A DNA stretch of 64,000 nt, taken from contig NZ_CDMW01000001.1 in NCBI RefSeq assembly GCF_001078705.1, positions 315,106-379,105 on the forward strand, given 5' to 3'. Shown in pieces: positions 45,196 to 54,056 of the stretch. The notes below the pieces were generated by a model. It was not told the origin of the DNA. It ran no database searches and was given only the letters and a program-made list of their open reading frames with translations. Origin of the DNA: Streptococcus sanguinis. Lineage in GTDB: Bacteria > Bacillota > Bacilli > Lactobacillales > Streptococcaceae. A program made the position numbers and the translations under genes. Position 1 is the first letter of the stretch; each line of letters starts with the position of its first letter.

Positions 45196-45897
45196 ATGGC
45201 AAAATTTTACGGAATTGGTGTGGGACCGGGTGATAGCGAGCTAGTGACTATCAAGGCTAGTCGGCTTTTGGAAGACTTAGATATTCTCTATACACCGGAA
45301 GCTAAGAAGGGAAGCAAGAGCTTTGCATTAGGTATTGCAGAGCCCTACCTGAAAGAGCATCTGGAAATCAAGCAGCGGCATTTCCCTATGGTTCGTTCCA
45401 ATTCGACCAAAGAAGTCCAGTGGCAGGCCATCTCTGCTGAAATCGCAGAGGATGTCAAGACTGGCAAGAATGTCGGTTTTATCACACTGGGTGACCCCAT
45501 GGTCTACAGCACTTACAGTTATCTGCTGGCCCTGCTGGAAAAGGAAATCGACTGTCAGACCATCCCTGGTATCACCTCTTTCTGTAGCATGGCTTCTGAG
45601 TTAGGTCAGCCCCTGACTATGGATGAGGAGTCTCTGGCGGTCATGCCGGCTACGGCTTCTGCTGAGAAGATTGAGGCGGCGCTTGAGCTGCATGACTCGA
45701 TTGTGCTGATGAAAGTGGCCAATCATCTGGATACCGTCCTGCCCCTGCTAGAAAAGCTCGGTCTCTTGCAGCAGACTTTTATGGTTAGTAATTCTTCGAC
45801 GGATAAGCAGCAGACCCTGCTGGGACTCGAAGGAATCACACCAGAAACCAAGCTGCCTTATTTTACCACTTTCCTCGTGAAAAAGAATATTTTTTAA
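45196..45897 (+). CDS. cbiL: Cobalt-factor-II C(20)-methyltransferase
   Basis: This 233-residue methyltransferase adds the C-20 methyl group to cobalt-factor II. It begins FYGIGVGPGDSELVTIKA and contains ITLGDPMVYSTYSYL and PGITSFCSMASELGQPL. An AGGAGGAAGG site precedes the ATG. It completes the methyltransferase set CbiL-H-F-D-T-E. Confidence 0.95.
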   Translation: MAKFYGIGVGPGDSELVTIKASRLLEDLDILYTPEAKKGSKSFALGIAEPYLKEHLEIKQRHFPMVRSNSTKEVQWQAISAEIAEDVKTGKNVGFITLGDPMVYSTYSYLLALLEKEIDCQTIPGITSFCSMASELGQPLTMDEESLAVMPATASAEKIEAALELHDSIVLMKVANHLDTVLPLLEKLGLLQQTFMVSNSSTDKQQTLLGLEGITPETKLPYFTTFLVKKNIF

Positions 45898-45966
45898 TAT
45901 CAGAGCCCATGTTCGTGGATAAACATTCATCCTTTTGAGCTTAGGTTCTTAGTAAAGGAAAAAAAC

Positions 45967-46701
45967 ATGAAACTATTGAAAAATAAAAAAGTAACTTTTG
46001 TTGCCTTGCTGGCTATTTTAGCGGTACTGAGTACCCAGTCTGTGTCAGCTATGCATATCATGGAAGGCTATCTTCCACTCTTTTGGTGTATCTTCTGGTT
46101 CGCCGTTTTCCTGCCTTTCTTTGTCGTAGGGTTGATGCGCATCAAGAAAATCGTTGCAGAGGATCCAAATTCCAAGACCATGCTGGCCTTGTCCGGTGCC
46201 TTTATCTTTATCCTGTCTTCTTTGAAGATTCCCTCTGTTACAGGATCTAGCTCGCATCCGACCGGGGTTGGTCTGGGGACAGCTATGTTTGGTCCGTCCG
46301 TTATCAGCGTTTTGGGTACCATCTGCTTGCTCTTCCAAGCCCTCCTCTTGGCTCACGGCGGCTTGACAACTCTGGGTGCCAATGCCTTCTCAATGGCCGT
46401 GGTTGGTCCATTTGTCGGTTATTTTGTCTACAAATTTGCTAAATCGCTTAAGCTATCTACACCGGTTTCTATCTTTATCTGTGCTGTGATTGCGGACTTG
46501 GCGACCTATGCGACAACTTCTATCCAGCTCGGTTTGGTCTTCCCAGATGCTAACAGCGGTTTTGTTGGTTCTGCGATGAAATTCATGGGTGTCTTTTTGA
46601 CCACTCAAATCCCGATTGCTATCGTAGAAGGATTGCTGACAGTTGTCCTCTATAACTTGATCTCAGAAAATATCAAAGAAAGAGCAGGTCTGTTCAAATG
46701 A
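45967..46701 (+). CDS. cbiM: Cobalt ECF transporter S component CbiM, with signal peptide
   Basis: This 244-residue protein is the substrate-binding subunit of the CbiMNQO cobalt importer. A signal peptide of about 28 residues ending QSVSA precedes MHIMEGYLP. In this family the Met-His amino terminus coordinates the metal, so cleavage after Ala would expose it. Several membrane helices follow, with SSSHPTGVGLG and LAHGGLTTLGANAFSMAVVGP. It is followed by cbiN with a 4-base overlap. Confidence 0.95.
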   Translation: MKLLKNKKVTFVALLAILAVLSTQSVSAMHIMEGYLPLFWCIFWFAVFLPFFVVGLMRIKKIVAEDPNSKTMLALSGAFIFILSSLKIPSVTGSSSHPTGVGLGTAMFGPSVISVLGTICLLFQALLLAHGGLTTLGANAFSMAVVGPFVGYFVYKFAKSLKLSTPVSIFICAVIADLATYATTSIQLGLVFPDANSGFVGSAMKFMGVFLTTQIPIAIVEGLLTVVLYNLISENIKERAGLFK

Positions 46702-47003
46702 AAAAATATAAGAATCTCATCTTGATCTTGGCTGCAGTAGCCATCACTCTTGCTGCCTTTGTCTTTGCCCCTAAGGGTGTGGAATACAGTGGAACAGATG
46801 ACGCTGCTGAGCAGGCCATCAGCTCTATCCAAAAGGACTACGAGCCTTGGTTTTCACCGATTTTTGAGCCAGCTGGGCCAGAAGTAGAAAGTCTGCTCTT
46901 CACCCTGCAAGGCAGTATCGGAGCGGGTATCATCTTCTATGTCATTGGCTACCACAAAGGAAAAAAACAGGGCCAACAAAAGGAAAACTCTGAACATAAA
47001 TAA
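46698..47003 (+). CDS. cbiN: Cobalt transport protein CbiN
   Basis: This 101-residue small subunit has one N-terminal and one C-terminal membrane helix, with an extracytoplasmic loop between them containing GTDDAAEQAISSIQKDYEPWF. CbiN stimulates cobalt loading of CbiM. The tail is basic and cytoplasmic. It overlaps cbiM and is separated from cbiQ by 115 bases that form a strong hairpin. Confidence 0.93.
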   Translation: MKKYKNLILILAAVAITLAAFVFAPKGVEYSGTDDAAEQAISSIQKDYEPWFSPIFEPAGPEVESLLFTLQGSIGAGIIFYVIGYHKGKKQGQQKENSEHK

Positions 47004-47014
47004 AAGTCTTCAAT

Positions 47015-47079
47015 AGTAAGAGCGAGCTCTGGTTCTTGATAGCGATTAAGCTTGTCTGGAACCGGAGTTGCTCTCTACT
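47015..47079 (+). other. Long RNA hairpin between cbiN and cbiQ
   Basis: 47015-47035 and 47059-47079 pair over about 20 bp with two single-base bulges and two G-T pairs; the innermost part is CTCTGGTTC with GAACCGGAG. The loop is 23 bases. No T run follows, so it is not a terminator. It lies 39 bases before the cbiQ start and may tune mRNA stability or translation between the two halves of the transporter. Confidence 0.7.
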
Positions 47080-47118
47080 GTGGTATTGCAAAACATAGCT
47101 AGAAAGGAGAGTCTCCTC

Positions 47119-47793
47119 TTGTTTGCGATTGATAAATACGCCTATCAAAATCGGCTGAAAAATCTGCCGGTTGCTTATAAATTTGTCATTTATGTGCTCT
47201 TGTTAGCTGTCAGCTTTTCTGGTGTCAGGAGTCTGCAGCTCGGGCTCATTATCTTGGTGGCGCCTCTGACTTGCTATGTGGCTCGGCTTCCGTGGCTGCG
47301 CTATCTGAAGTGGTATCTGCATGCCAGTATCTTTATCCTGATTAGTCTCTTGACCTTTGTTTTGACCTATCAGAATAGTCAGGAACAGCTCTTGCTGGCC
47401 TTACCTTTAGGTCAGGGCTATCTGGGCATCAGCCAATCCTCTGTTCAACAGACCATTTTTATCCTTTTGCGCATCTATTCATCCTTGGTTTCGACTTATT
47501 TCTTTGTCCTGACAGTGCCTTTTGCGCAGATGCTGCGGCTTTTTAAAGCCATGCACGTCCCGCGGGTACTGCTAGACTTGATTGTCCTCATGTATCGCTT
47601 CATTTTCCTGGTCTTCTATGAGTTTGTGACCATTCGGGATACCTTGGACTTGAAATTCTCCTTTTACAATAAAAGGAAGCAACACCAGGCTTGGGGTAGA
47701 TTAGCCAATACTCTCTTTGTCAAACTGCTGGATGATAATCAGCATTTAAATGAGGTGCTGACGCTAAGATTTGATGCAGAGCACAGTGAATAA
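47119..47793 (+). CDS. cbiQ: Cobalt ECF transporter T component CbiQ
   Basis: This 224-residue membrane scaffold couples CbiM to the CbiO ATPase. The family N-terminus IDKYAYQNRLKN directly follows the start. I place the start at TTG 47119, 9 bases after AAAGGAG (47103-47109); an upstream in-frame TTG at 47068 lies inside the hairpin and lacks a site. The site can fold against CTCC just downstream. Four or five helices and the coupling motif LTLRFDAEH at the end fit CbiQ. Confidence 0.88.
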   Translation: MFAIDKYAYQNRLKNLPVAYKFVIYVLLLAVSFSGVRSLQLGLIILVAPLTCYVARLPWLRYLKWYLHASIFILISLLTFVLTYQNSQEQLLLALPLGQGYLGISQSSVQQTIFILLRIYSSLVSTYFFVLTVPFAQMLRLFKAMHVPRVLLDLIVLMYRFIFLVFYEFVTIRDTLDLKFSFYNKRKQHQAWGRLANTLFVKLLDDNQHLNEVLTLRFDAEHSE

Positions 47794-47855
47794 TGGAAGC
47801 GCATTTACAAGAAGACTGCTTTTATACTATAATGGAAAGTAGATAGGAAACTCAG

Positions 47856-48671
47856 ATGTTACAAGTAAAGAATATTTCCTTTGCCTATGACGAAAATCCA
47901 ACGCTGCACAATATTTCTATGGACTTCGAAGAGGGCCGGATTACAGGTATTTTGGGCGTTAACGGCTCAGGTAAGTCTACCATCATGAAAATCATCACCC
48001 GCCTGCTCAAACCGCAGAAGGGGAGTCTTTTATATGATGGTCAGCCTGTGGGCGATTCTAAGAAGGCCTTGTTCCAGTATCGGCAGCATGTCAATATGGT
48101 CTTTCAGAATCCAGAGCAGCAGCTCTTTTATACCATTGTGAAGGACGATATTGGCATGGCCTTGGAAAACTTAGGCTATGAAGAAGACGAGATTGCAAGC
48201 AGAGTAGCGACGGCTTTAGAGATGATGGACATTTCCCATCTGCAGGACAGACCCTTGCAGTATCTGAGCTATGGCCAGAAAAAACGGGTGGCTATTGCCG
48301 GTATGCTGGCCCTGCAGCCCAAGTATCTGCTGCTTGATGAGCCTACTGCAGGACTGGATCCAAAAGGGCGGGATCAGATGGCAGCGACTATGAAAAAGCT
48401 AGTTCAGGCTGGGACCAACATCATCGTATCCAGCCATGACATGGATCTGATGTATGACTGCTGTGACTATGCCTATCTGCTGCAGAAGGGGCATTTGATT
48501 GCGGAGGGCAGCAAGTTTGATTTCTTCCAGCAGGGAGATCTGCTAGTAGAGGCAGGCCTAGCTGTACCTTGGATTGTCAAGCTTCATCAGACTATCCAGA
48601 CGCCACTGGCAGAAAATGAAGCTGCTTTCTTTGAGCAGCTAGGAGGAAATGTAAAATGGTCAAATCATTGA
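47856..48671 (+). CDS. cbiO: Cobalt ECF transporter ATPase CbiO
   Basis: This 271-residue ATPase energises cobalt uptake. Walker A is GVNGSGKST, the signature LSYGQKKR and Walker B LLLDEPTAGLDP. FQNPEQQLF is the Q-loop typical of ECF ATPases. It acts as a homodimer in CbiMNQO systems. It overlaps cbiP by 16 bases. Confidence 0.95.
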   Translation: MLQVKNISFAYDENPTLHNISMDFEEGRITGILGVNGSGKSTIMKIITRLLKPQKGSLLYDGQPVGDSKKALFQYRQHVNMVFQNPEQQLFYTIVKDDIGMALENLGYEEDEIASRVATALEMMDISHLQDRPLQYLSYGQKKRVAIAGMLALQPKYLLLDEPTAGLDPKGRDQMAATMKKLVQAGTNIIVSSHDMDLMYDCCDYAYLLQKGHLIAEGSKFDFFQQGDLLVEAGLAVPWIVKLHQTIQTPLAENEAAFFEQLGGNVKWSNH

Positions 48672-50155
48672 TGGTACAGGGAACTGCCTCAGATGCTGGA
48701 AAGAGCATTATTGCGGCGGGGCTCTGCCGGATTTTTAAGCAGGATGGCCTAGAAGTGGTGCCTTTTAAGTCGCAGAATATGGCGCTCAATTCCTTTATCA
48801 CCAAAAAAGGAGATGAAATGGGCCGGGCTCAGGTCGTTCAGGCTGAGGCAGCTGGCAAAGAGCCGGATGTCCGCATGAATCCAGTCCTGCTCAAGCCCAC
48901 GTCTGACCGCAAGTCTCAGGTCGTTTTTCTAGGTCGGGTACTGCGGGATATGGATGCCGTCGAATACCACGAATACAAGCAGCAACTCCTGCCTAAGATT
49001 AAGGAAGTCTATGAGGAGTTGGGTGCTGAAAATGATATCATCGTCATCGAGGGTGCTGGCAGTCCAGCTGAAATCAATCTCAATGACCGAGACATTGTCA
49101 ATATGGGCATGGCCAAGCTGGTCGATGCGCCAGTGATTTTAGTGGCCGATATTGATAAGGGAGGCGTCTTTGCCTCTATCTACGGAACGATTGAGCTCAT
49201 GCCGCCTGAGGACCGCAAGCGGATCAAGGGTGTTATTATCAATAAATTCCGCGGCGATGTGGCCTTGCTGCAGTCTGGTATTGACATGATTGAGGAGCTG
49301 ACTCAGGTGCCAGTTATCGGAGTCGTGCCTTATGCCCAGCTGGATATTGACAGCGAAGACAGCGTCGCATTGGTGCAGAAAAGCCGGCGCTTTGATAGCA
49401 GAAAGAGTCTGGATATCGCAGTTGTCAGCCTCAAGCGCCTGTCCAACTTTACGGATTTTCATAGTCTAGAAATCCAGCCGGATGTTTCTGTCCGCTATGT
49501 CCAGCCTGGTGATGCGATTGGTCGGCCGGATCTCTTGATTCTACCGGGCAGTAAAAACACCATCGAAGACATGAACTATCTGAGAGAGTCTGGTCTTGAA
49601 GCCGAGATTCTCGAGTGTTTGGAGCAGGGCGTGCGAATCTTTGGTATCTGTGGCGGCTATCAGCTGCTGGGGCAGAAGATTAGTGACCCGCTGCACCTAG
49701 AGTCCGACTTAGAAGAGATTAGCGGTCTAGGTATTTTAGAGACAGAGACGGTGCTTCAGCCGGTCAAGAGGACGACTCAGGTCAGAGCCCTGCATGAGGG
49801 GCAAGAGCTAGAGGGTTACGAGATTCACATGGGGGAAACCCAGCTGGCGGATAGTCTGGAGCCATTTTCCATCATCAAGGAGCAAAATGGTGAAGCGACT
49901 GAACGTCTAGATGGAGCAGTAGCTTATGATGGCCAGGTCCAAGGAACCTATCTGCATGGGGTCTTTGACAATCTAGAATGGACTCGTCAATATCTGAATG
50001 AACTTCGTCTGGCTAAGGGCTTAGAGCCGCTAGAGGACCAGCTTATCAGTATCAAAGACTTTAAAGACAGGGAGTATGATAAGTTAGCAGACGTCCTGCG
50101 CCAGTCTTTGGACATGGAGCAAATTTATCAAATCATCAACAGAGAAGAAAAATGA
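48656..50155 (+). CDS. cbiP: Cobyric acid synthase
   Basis: This 499-residue enzyme amidates the b, d, e and g side chains using glutamine and ATP. The N-terminal domain has MVQGTASDAGKSIIAAGLCR. The C-terminal glutaminase domain has the catalytic Cys in GICGGYQLLG and His in GTYLHGVFDN. ATG 48656 follows AGGAGG with 9 bases spacing. It overlaps the adenosyltransferase gene (ATGA). Confidence 0.96.
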   Translation: MVKSLMVQGTASDAGKSIIAAGLCRIFKQDGLEVVPFKSQNMALNSFITKKGDEMGRAQVVQAEAAGKEPDVRMNPVLLKPTSDRKSQVVFLGRVLRDMDAVEYHEYKQQLLPKIKEVYEELGAENDIIVIEGAGSPAEINLNDRDIVNMGMAKLVDAPVILVADIDKGGVFASIYGTIELMPPEDRKRIKGVIINKFRGDVALLQSGIDMIEELTQVPVIGVVPYAQLDIDSEDSVALVQKSRRFDSRKSLDIAVVSLKRLSNFTDFHSLEIQPDVSVRYVQPGDAIGRPDLLILPGSKNTIEDMNYLRESGLEAEILECLEQGVRIFGICGGYQLLGQKISDPLHLESDLEEISGLGILETETVLQPVKRTTQVRALHEGQELEGYEIHMGETQLADSLEPFSIIKEQNGEATERLDGAVAYDGQVQGTYLHGVFDNLEWTRQYLNELRLAKGLEPLEDQLISIKDFKDREYDKLADVLRQSLDMEQIYQIINREEK

Positions 50156-50727
50156 GAATTTATACGAAATACGGAGACAAGGGCTTTACACGGCTCTACG
50201 GTGGGGATCGAGTATCCAAGACTCATATTCGGGTCGAAGCTTATGGAACGATGGATGAGCTATGCTCTCATCTAGGCTATGTCGTATCTGAGATGCGCGA
50301 CTATCCCATCTTGGATGACCTGCGTCTGGAATGCGAGGAAATCCAGCAGCATCTATTTGACTGTGGCAGCGACTTGGCGACACCGAGGGAATTGCGCCCC
50401 TACAAGCAAGAGCCAGCCAATGTCAGCTGGCTGGAGGAGCGGATGGATGAATATATGCATATTCCTCCGAAAATCGACCGCTTTATCATTCCGGGCGGCC
50501 ATCGGATTGCCAGTCTCCTGCATGTGGCCCGTACCATGACCAGACGTCTGGAGCGCCGTATGGTAGCTGTTATAGAGGCAGAAGAAGCAGTCAATGAGAT
50601 CGGCTTGATCTATATCAACCGCCTGTCGGATTACTTTTTTGTGCTGGCTCGCTTGGTCAATGACCGTCTAGAGGAGCCGGATACAGTCTACAAACGCAGC
50701 GCGAAAATCTTTCGGGAAAAGAAATAG
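50152..50727 (+). CDS. pduO: Cob(I)alamin adenosyltransferase, PduO type
   Basis: This 191-residue trimeric enzyme attaches the 5'-deoxyadenosyl group to reduced corrinoids. The ATP-binding N-terminus is YTKYGDKGFTRLYGG, and the helical core includes VARTMTRRLERRM and YINRLSDYFFVLAR. Its placement inside the operon after cbiP suggests it serves de novo synthesis instead of the CobA/BtuR type. It is not fused to other domains. Confidence 0.93.
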   Translation: MRIYTKYGDKGFTRLYGGDRVSKTHIRVEAYGTMDELCSHLGYVVSEMRDYPILDDLRLECEEIQQHLFDCGSDLATPRELRPYKQEPANVSWLEERMDEYMHIPPKIDRFIIPGGHRIASLLHVARTMTRRLERRMVAVIEAEEAVNEIGLIYINRLSDYFFVLARLVNDRLEEPDTVYKRSAKIFREKK

Positions 50728-50738
50728 GAGAAGCTAGC

Positions 50739-51170
50739 ATGTATCCAGTCATGATTAATATCAGAGAGAAGAAAGTCGTGGTAGTGGGAGGCGGCAAGGT
50801 CGCAGCGCGGAAGATTAAGACCCTGTTGGCTGAGCAGGCTGCTGTGACAGTGGTCAGTCCGACTCTGCATGCTGACATTCCGCAGGCGGAGGTCCAATGG
50901 CTAGCTAGACCCTATCAGACAGGCGATTTGAAAGGCGCGAAGCTAGTCTTTGCCTGTACCGATCAGGAGGAAGTCAACCGTCAGATTATGGAGGAGGCGG
51001 CACCCAGTCAGCTGGTGAACAATACGGGCGACAAGACCTTCTCTGACTTTTATAATGTAGCCATTGCGCGAAAGAAGGACGTATCTGTCATGATCTCGAC
51101 CAATGGTCTCTCGCCTAGTCGCTCCAAGGAGATTCGCAAGAAGATAGAAGCAATTTTAGACCAACTTTAA
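50739..51170 (+). CDS. Precorrin-2 dehydrogenase, short form
   Basis: This 143-residue protein oxidises precorrin-2 to sirohydrochlorin. The NAD-binding motif VVVVGGGKVAARKI is at the N-terminus, and NNTGDKTFSDFYNVAIARKKDVSVMISTNGLSPSRSKEIRK-like blocks follow (NTGD, FYNVA, STNGLSP). Homologues such as SirC or the CysG N-terminal part are about 200 residues. This one stops after the core and lacks the helical C-terminal part. Chelation would be done by CbiK. Confidence 0.88.
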   Translation: MYPVMINIREKKVVVVGGGKVAARKIKTLLAEQAAVTVVSPTLHADIPQAEVQWLARPYQTGDLKGAKLVFACTDQEEVNRQIMEEAAPSQLVNNTGDKTFSDFYNVAIARKKDVSVMISTNGLSPSRSKEIRKKIEAILDQL

Positions 51171-51185
51171 AAGAAGGAAAGAAGC

Positions 51186-52439
51186 ATGCACCTATTATAT
51201 GTGGGTTTGACCCATCGGGAAACACCGCTGCCAATTTTGGAAAAAGCGCATTTTTCAGATCAGGAGGGGCTCAAAGCTCTGAAGCTCCTGAAAAGAGAAA
51301 AAAGTATCTTGGAAAATATCATCCTGTCCACCTGCAATCGGACCGAGCTCTATCTAGTGGTGGACCAGCTGCACACTGGCCGCTACTATTCCAAGCATTT
51401 TTTGGCAGACTGGTTTCAAATTCCTGTCAAGGAGCTGGAAGAGTATTTAGTCTTTCGTGAAGGGGATGAGGCCTTGCGGCATCTGCTGCGGGTCTCTATC
51501 GGATTGGAATCCAAGATTGTCGGTGAAAGTCAGGTCTTGGGCCAGCTCAAGCAGGCTTTTCTGACAGCGCAAGATGCTGGTACGACTGGAATTGTCCTCA
51601 ATCAGGCTTTCAAGCAGGCGCTGACCTTTGCCAAGCGCATGCATGATTCTTATCGAATCAATGACCGTCCTATTTCTATCGGCCTGACTGCCATCCAAGA
51701 ATTGGACCGATTGGGGCTGGATTACAGCACTAAAAAGGTAGTTGTCATAGGTCTGGGAGAGATTGGTCAGCTGGTGACTAAGTATGCACTCCAGCGTCCA
51801 TTCGACTCCGTCATGCTGCTCAATCGGACAGTCAGCAAGGCCCAGCCTTTTCTGACAGAGGACAGGGTGTCTGCCCATGGCTGGGATGAATTGGAAGCGG
51901 TGCTGGCGGATGCAGATGTGGTTTTTTCGGCGGTTAAAACGGAAGAATACATTATCTTTTCCTCCCTGCTTAAGGCGGGTGCGGTCGTGTTTGACCTTTG
52001 TCTGCCTCGTTCCTGCCATCCGAGCCCATCTATGAAGCTCTATAATATCGAAAATCTGACCAATCAACTGGAGCAATATAAGGCAGAACGGCAGGAGATT
52101 GCCGGTCGGATTGCTTTGGAGATTGATGAGGAGCTGGTCAAGTTTGCTGACTGGCGTCAGCAGCTGGGCATTATTCCTCTGATTCAGGAAATCAGGGATA
52201 AGGCTTTGGAAGCTCAAGCTTCGGCTATGGAAAGCCTTAATCGCAAGATTCCAGATTTGACCGAGCGGGAGCAGAAGCAGATTTCCAAGCACATGAAGAG
52301 TATTATCAACCAAGTCTTGAAGGAGCCAATCTTGCAGCTCAAAGAGCTGTCAGTCGGAGAGCATTCAGACTATGACATTGCCTTGATTGCCAAGATATTT
52401 GGCTTGCACAGAGAAAGGGGAAAAGATGAAGGTCATTAA
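51186..52439 (+). CDS. hemA: Glutamyl-tRNA reductase
   Basis: This 417-residue enzyme reduces glutamyl-tRNA to glutamate-1-semialdehyde, the first step of the C5 tetrapyrrole route. The catalytic Cys50 lies in LSTCNRTELY, GESQVLGQLKQAF is conserved, and the NADPH domain has VVVIGLGEIGQLV. A C-terminal dimerisation helix is present. Its presence in the B12 operon supplies precursor in an organism group that otherwise lacks haem synthesis. Confidence 0.95.
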   Translation: MHLLYVGLTHRETPLPILEKAHFSDQEGLKALKLLKREKSILENIILSTCNRTELYLVVDQLHTGRYYSKHFLADWFQIPVKELEEYLVFREGDEALRHLLRVSIGLESKIVGESQVLGQLKQAFLTAQDAGTTGIVLNQAFKQALTFAKRMHDSYRINDRPISIGLTAIQELDRLGLDYSTKKVVVIGLGEIGQLVTKYALQRPFDSVMLLNRTVSKAQPFLTEDRVSAHGWDELEAVLADADVVFSAVKTEEYIIFSSLLKAGAVVFDLCLPRSCHPSPSMKLYNIENLTNQLEQYKAERQEIAGRIALEIDEELVKFADWRQQLGIIPLIQEIRDKALEAQASAMESLNRKIPDLTEREQKQISKHMKSIINQVLKEPILQLKELSVGEHSDYDIALIAKIFGLHRERGKDEGH

Positions 52440-53346
52440 GGTAGGAACCCGCAAGAGTAAGCTGGCCATGACCCAGACCCAGCAGTTAGTGGACCAGCTC
52501 AAGGAGCTCCATCCAGAGCGGGACTTTGTCCTCGTTCCCTATACCACGAAAGGCGATCGTCTGACCCATGTCAGCCTCCAGGAAATTGGCGGTAAGGGAG
52601 TCTTTGTCAAGGAAATCGAACGAGCCCTCTTGGCTGGTGAGATTGATATGGCGGTTCACAGTCTCAAGGACATGCCAGCTAAGCTAGCTGAGGGCTGTGC
52701 GCTCGGTGCGATTAGTCGGCGAGAAGATGTTCGGGACTGCTTGATTTTCCGTCAAGCTGGCCAGACGCTGGCGGACCTGCCTAAGGGCGCTCTGATAGGA
52801 ACCAGCAGCATTCGCCGACAGGTTCAGCTGCAGGCTCAGAGGACGGATTTGACGTTCAAGCCACTGAGGGGCAACATTGATACCCGTATCAAGAAGCTGG
52901 AAGAAGGTGAATACGACGCGATTGTCTTGGCTATGGCCGGTCTTAAACGCTTGGGCTGGCTGGACCAAAGCCGTCTTCACATTCAGCCTTTAGAGACCAG
53001 TCTTTGTCTGCCGGCTATTTCTCAGGGCGCTTTGGCGGTGGAATGCCGGGAAGAGGATGAGGAACTGCGGCAACTGTTGGCAACTGTTCAGGATGAGAAG
53101 ACAGCTGCTGAAGTGGCAGTTGAGCGGGCAGTTTTGGCTCAGATGAATGCGGACTGCACCTTCCCTATCGCTGCTTTTGCCCAGAAAAGCGGTCAGGGCT
53201 ATCAGCTAGAGGCCATGCTAGCCAAGGAGGATGGCCAATGTGTCTTTGTCAGCCTTCAAGGTCAGGATGGTCAGGAATTGGCAGAGCAGGCTGTGCGCCA
53301 GTTAGCCGATAAGGGAGCAGTAGGAATGCCATGGTTAAAAAAATAA
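52426..53346 (+). CDS. hemC: Porphobilinogen deaminase (hydroxymethylbilane synthase)
   Basis: This 306-residue enzyme polymerises four porphobilinogens. It starts MKVIKVGTRKSKLAMTQTQQ and has GTSSIRRQVQL and the dipyrromethane-cofactor Cys244 in NADCTFP. I use ATG 52426, overlapping hemA by 14 bases; an upstream in-frame start lies inside hemA. It overlaps hemD by 16 bases. Confidence 0.95.
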   Translation: MKVIKVGTRKSKLAMTQTQQLVDQLKELHPERDFVLVPYTTKGDRLTHVSLQEIGGKGVFVKEIERALLAGEIDMAVHSLKDMPAKLAEGCALGAISRREDVRDCLIFRQAGQTLADLPKGALIGTSSIRRQVQLQAQRTDLTFKPLRGNIDTRIKKLEEGEYDAIVLAMAGLKRLGWLDQSRLHIQPLETSLCLPAISQGALAVECREEDEELRQLLATVQDEKTAAEVAVERAVLAQMNADCTFPIAAFAQKSGQGYQLEAMLAKEDGQCVFVSLQGQDGQELAEQAVRQLADKGAVGMPWLKK

Positions 53347-54056
53347 TCTTTACCAGAGAGCAGGCGCCAGATTCAGCCTGGCTAGCAGAAATCAGACGGG
53401 CTGGATTTGAGACGCATCATGTCCCTCTCATCCGCTGTCAGTCTCTGCCCTTGCCAGAAGCTATCCAAGCAGTTCTACCAGAAGCCGACTGGGTCTTTTT
53501 TACCAGCGCTGTCGCAGTAGAGGCTTTCAGTCCCTATCTGAAAGCGGACTTCCAGATTGCGACCATTGGGCCGCAGACCAGTCAGGCGCTGGACAAACTA
53601 GGCCGAGACTGTGATTTTCAGGCCATCAGCCACTATGGTCTTGACTTTATTCAGGAGTGGCTGGATTTGGCTCTGCCAACGCAGAAGATTTTGCTGCCCC
53701 AAAGCAGCTTGTCCAATCCCAGTCTGGCTGAGAAGTTAAAAGAAGCAGGTCATGAGGTCTGGGCTTGGCCTATGTATAAAACGACCTCAAATCCTGCTGG
53801 TCAGGACCAGCTCGAGATCTATCTGTCCCAGGAGGATGTGATTTGGACCTTTGCCAGTCCATCGGCTTGGCAGAGTTTTTGTGCTATTAAGCCCCATCTA
53901 GCATCCAGTCATCAGATTGCAGTGATTGGCCAGACAACGGCTCAGGCAGTGAGGGAATCGGGCTATGGGGTAGACTACCAGCCCCAGAGTCCTTCTGTTG
54001 AGGAAATGGTCAAGGAAATAATCAAGAAAGAAGAGAAGAAGCATGGAATTTTATAG
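53331..54056 (+). CDS. hemD: Uroporphyrinogen-III synthase, standalone
   Basis: This 241-residue protein has the two-domain HemD fold pattern, with [15 protein letters not shown], a long linker and [14 protein letters not shown] followed by [16 protein letters not shown]. HemD sequences are weakly conserved, so the call rests also on position between hemC and hemB. A second HemD-like domain is fused to CobA at 42966. Confidence 0.88.
   Translation: MVKKIIFTREQAPDSAWLAEIRRAGFETHHVPLIRCQSLPLPEAIQAVLPEADWVFFTSAVAVEAFSPYLKADFQIATIGPQTSQALDKLGRDCDFQAISHYGLDFIQEWLDLALPTQKILLPQSSLSNPSLAEKLKEAGHEVWAWPMYKTTSNPAGQDQLEIYLSQEDVIWTFASPSAWQSFCAIKPHLASSHQIAVIGQTTAQAVRESGYGVDYQPQSPSVEEMVKEIIKKEEKKHGIL

Noticed and set aside
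51447-52313. 288-residue minus-strand ORF opposite hemA
   Set aside because: Long but entirely antisense to a well-conserved gene, with no recognisable domain or start signal.
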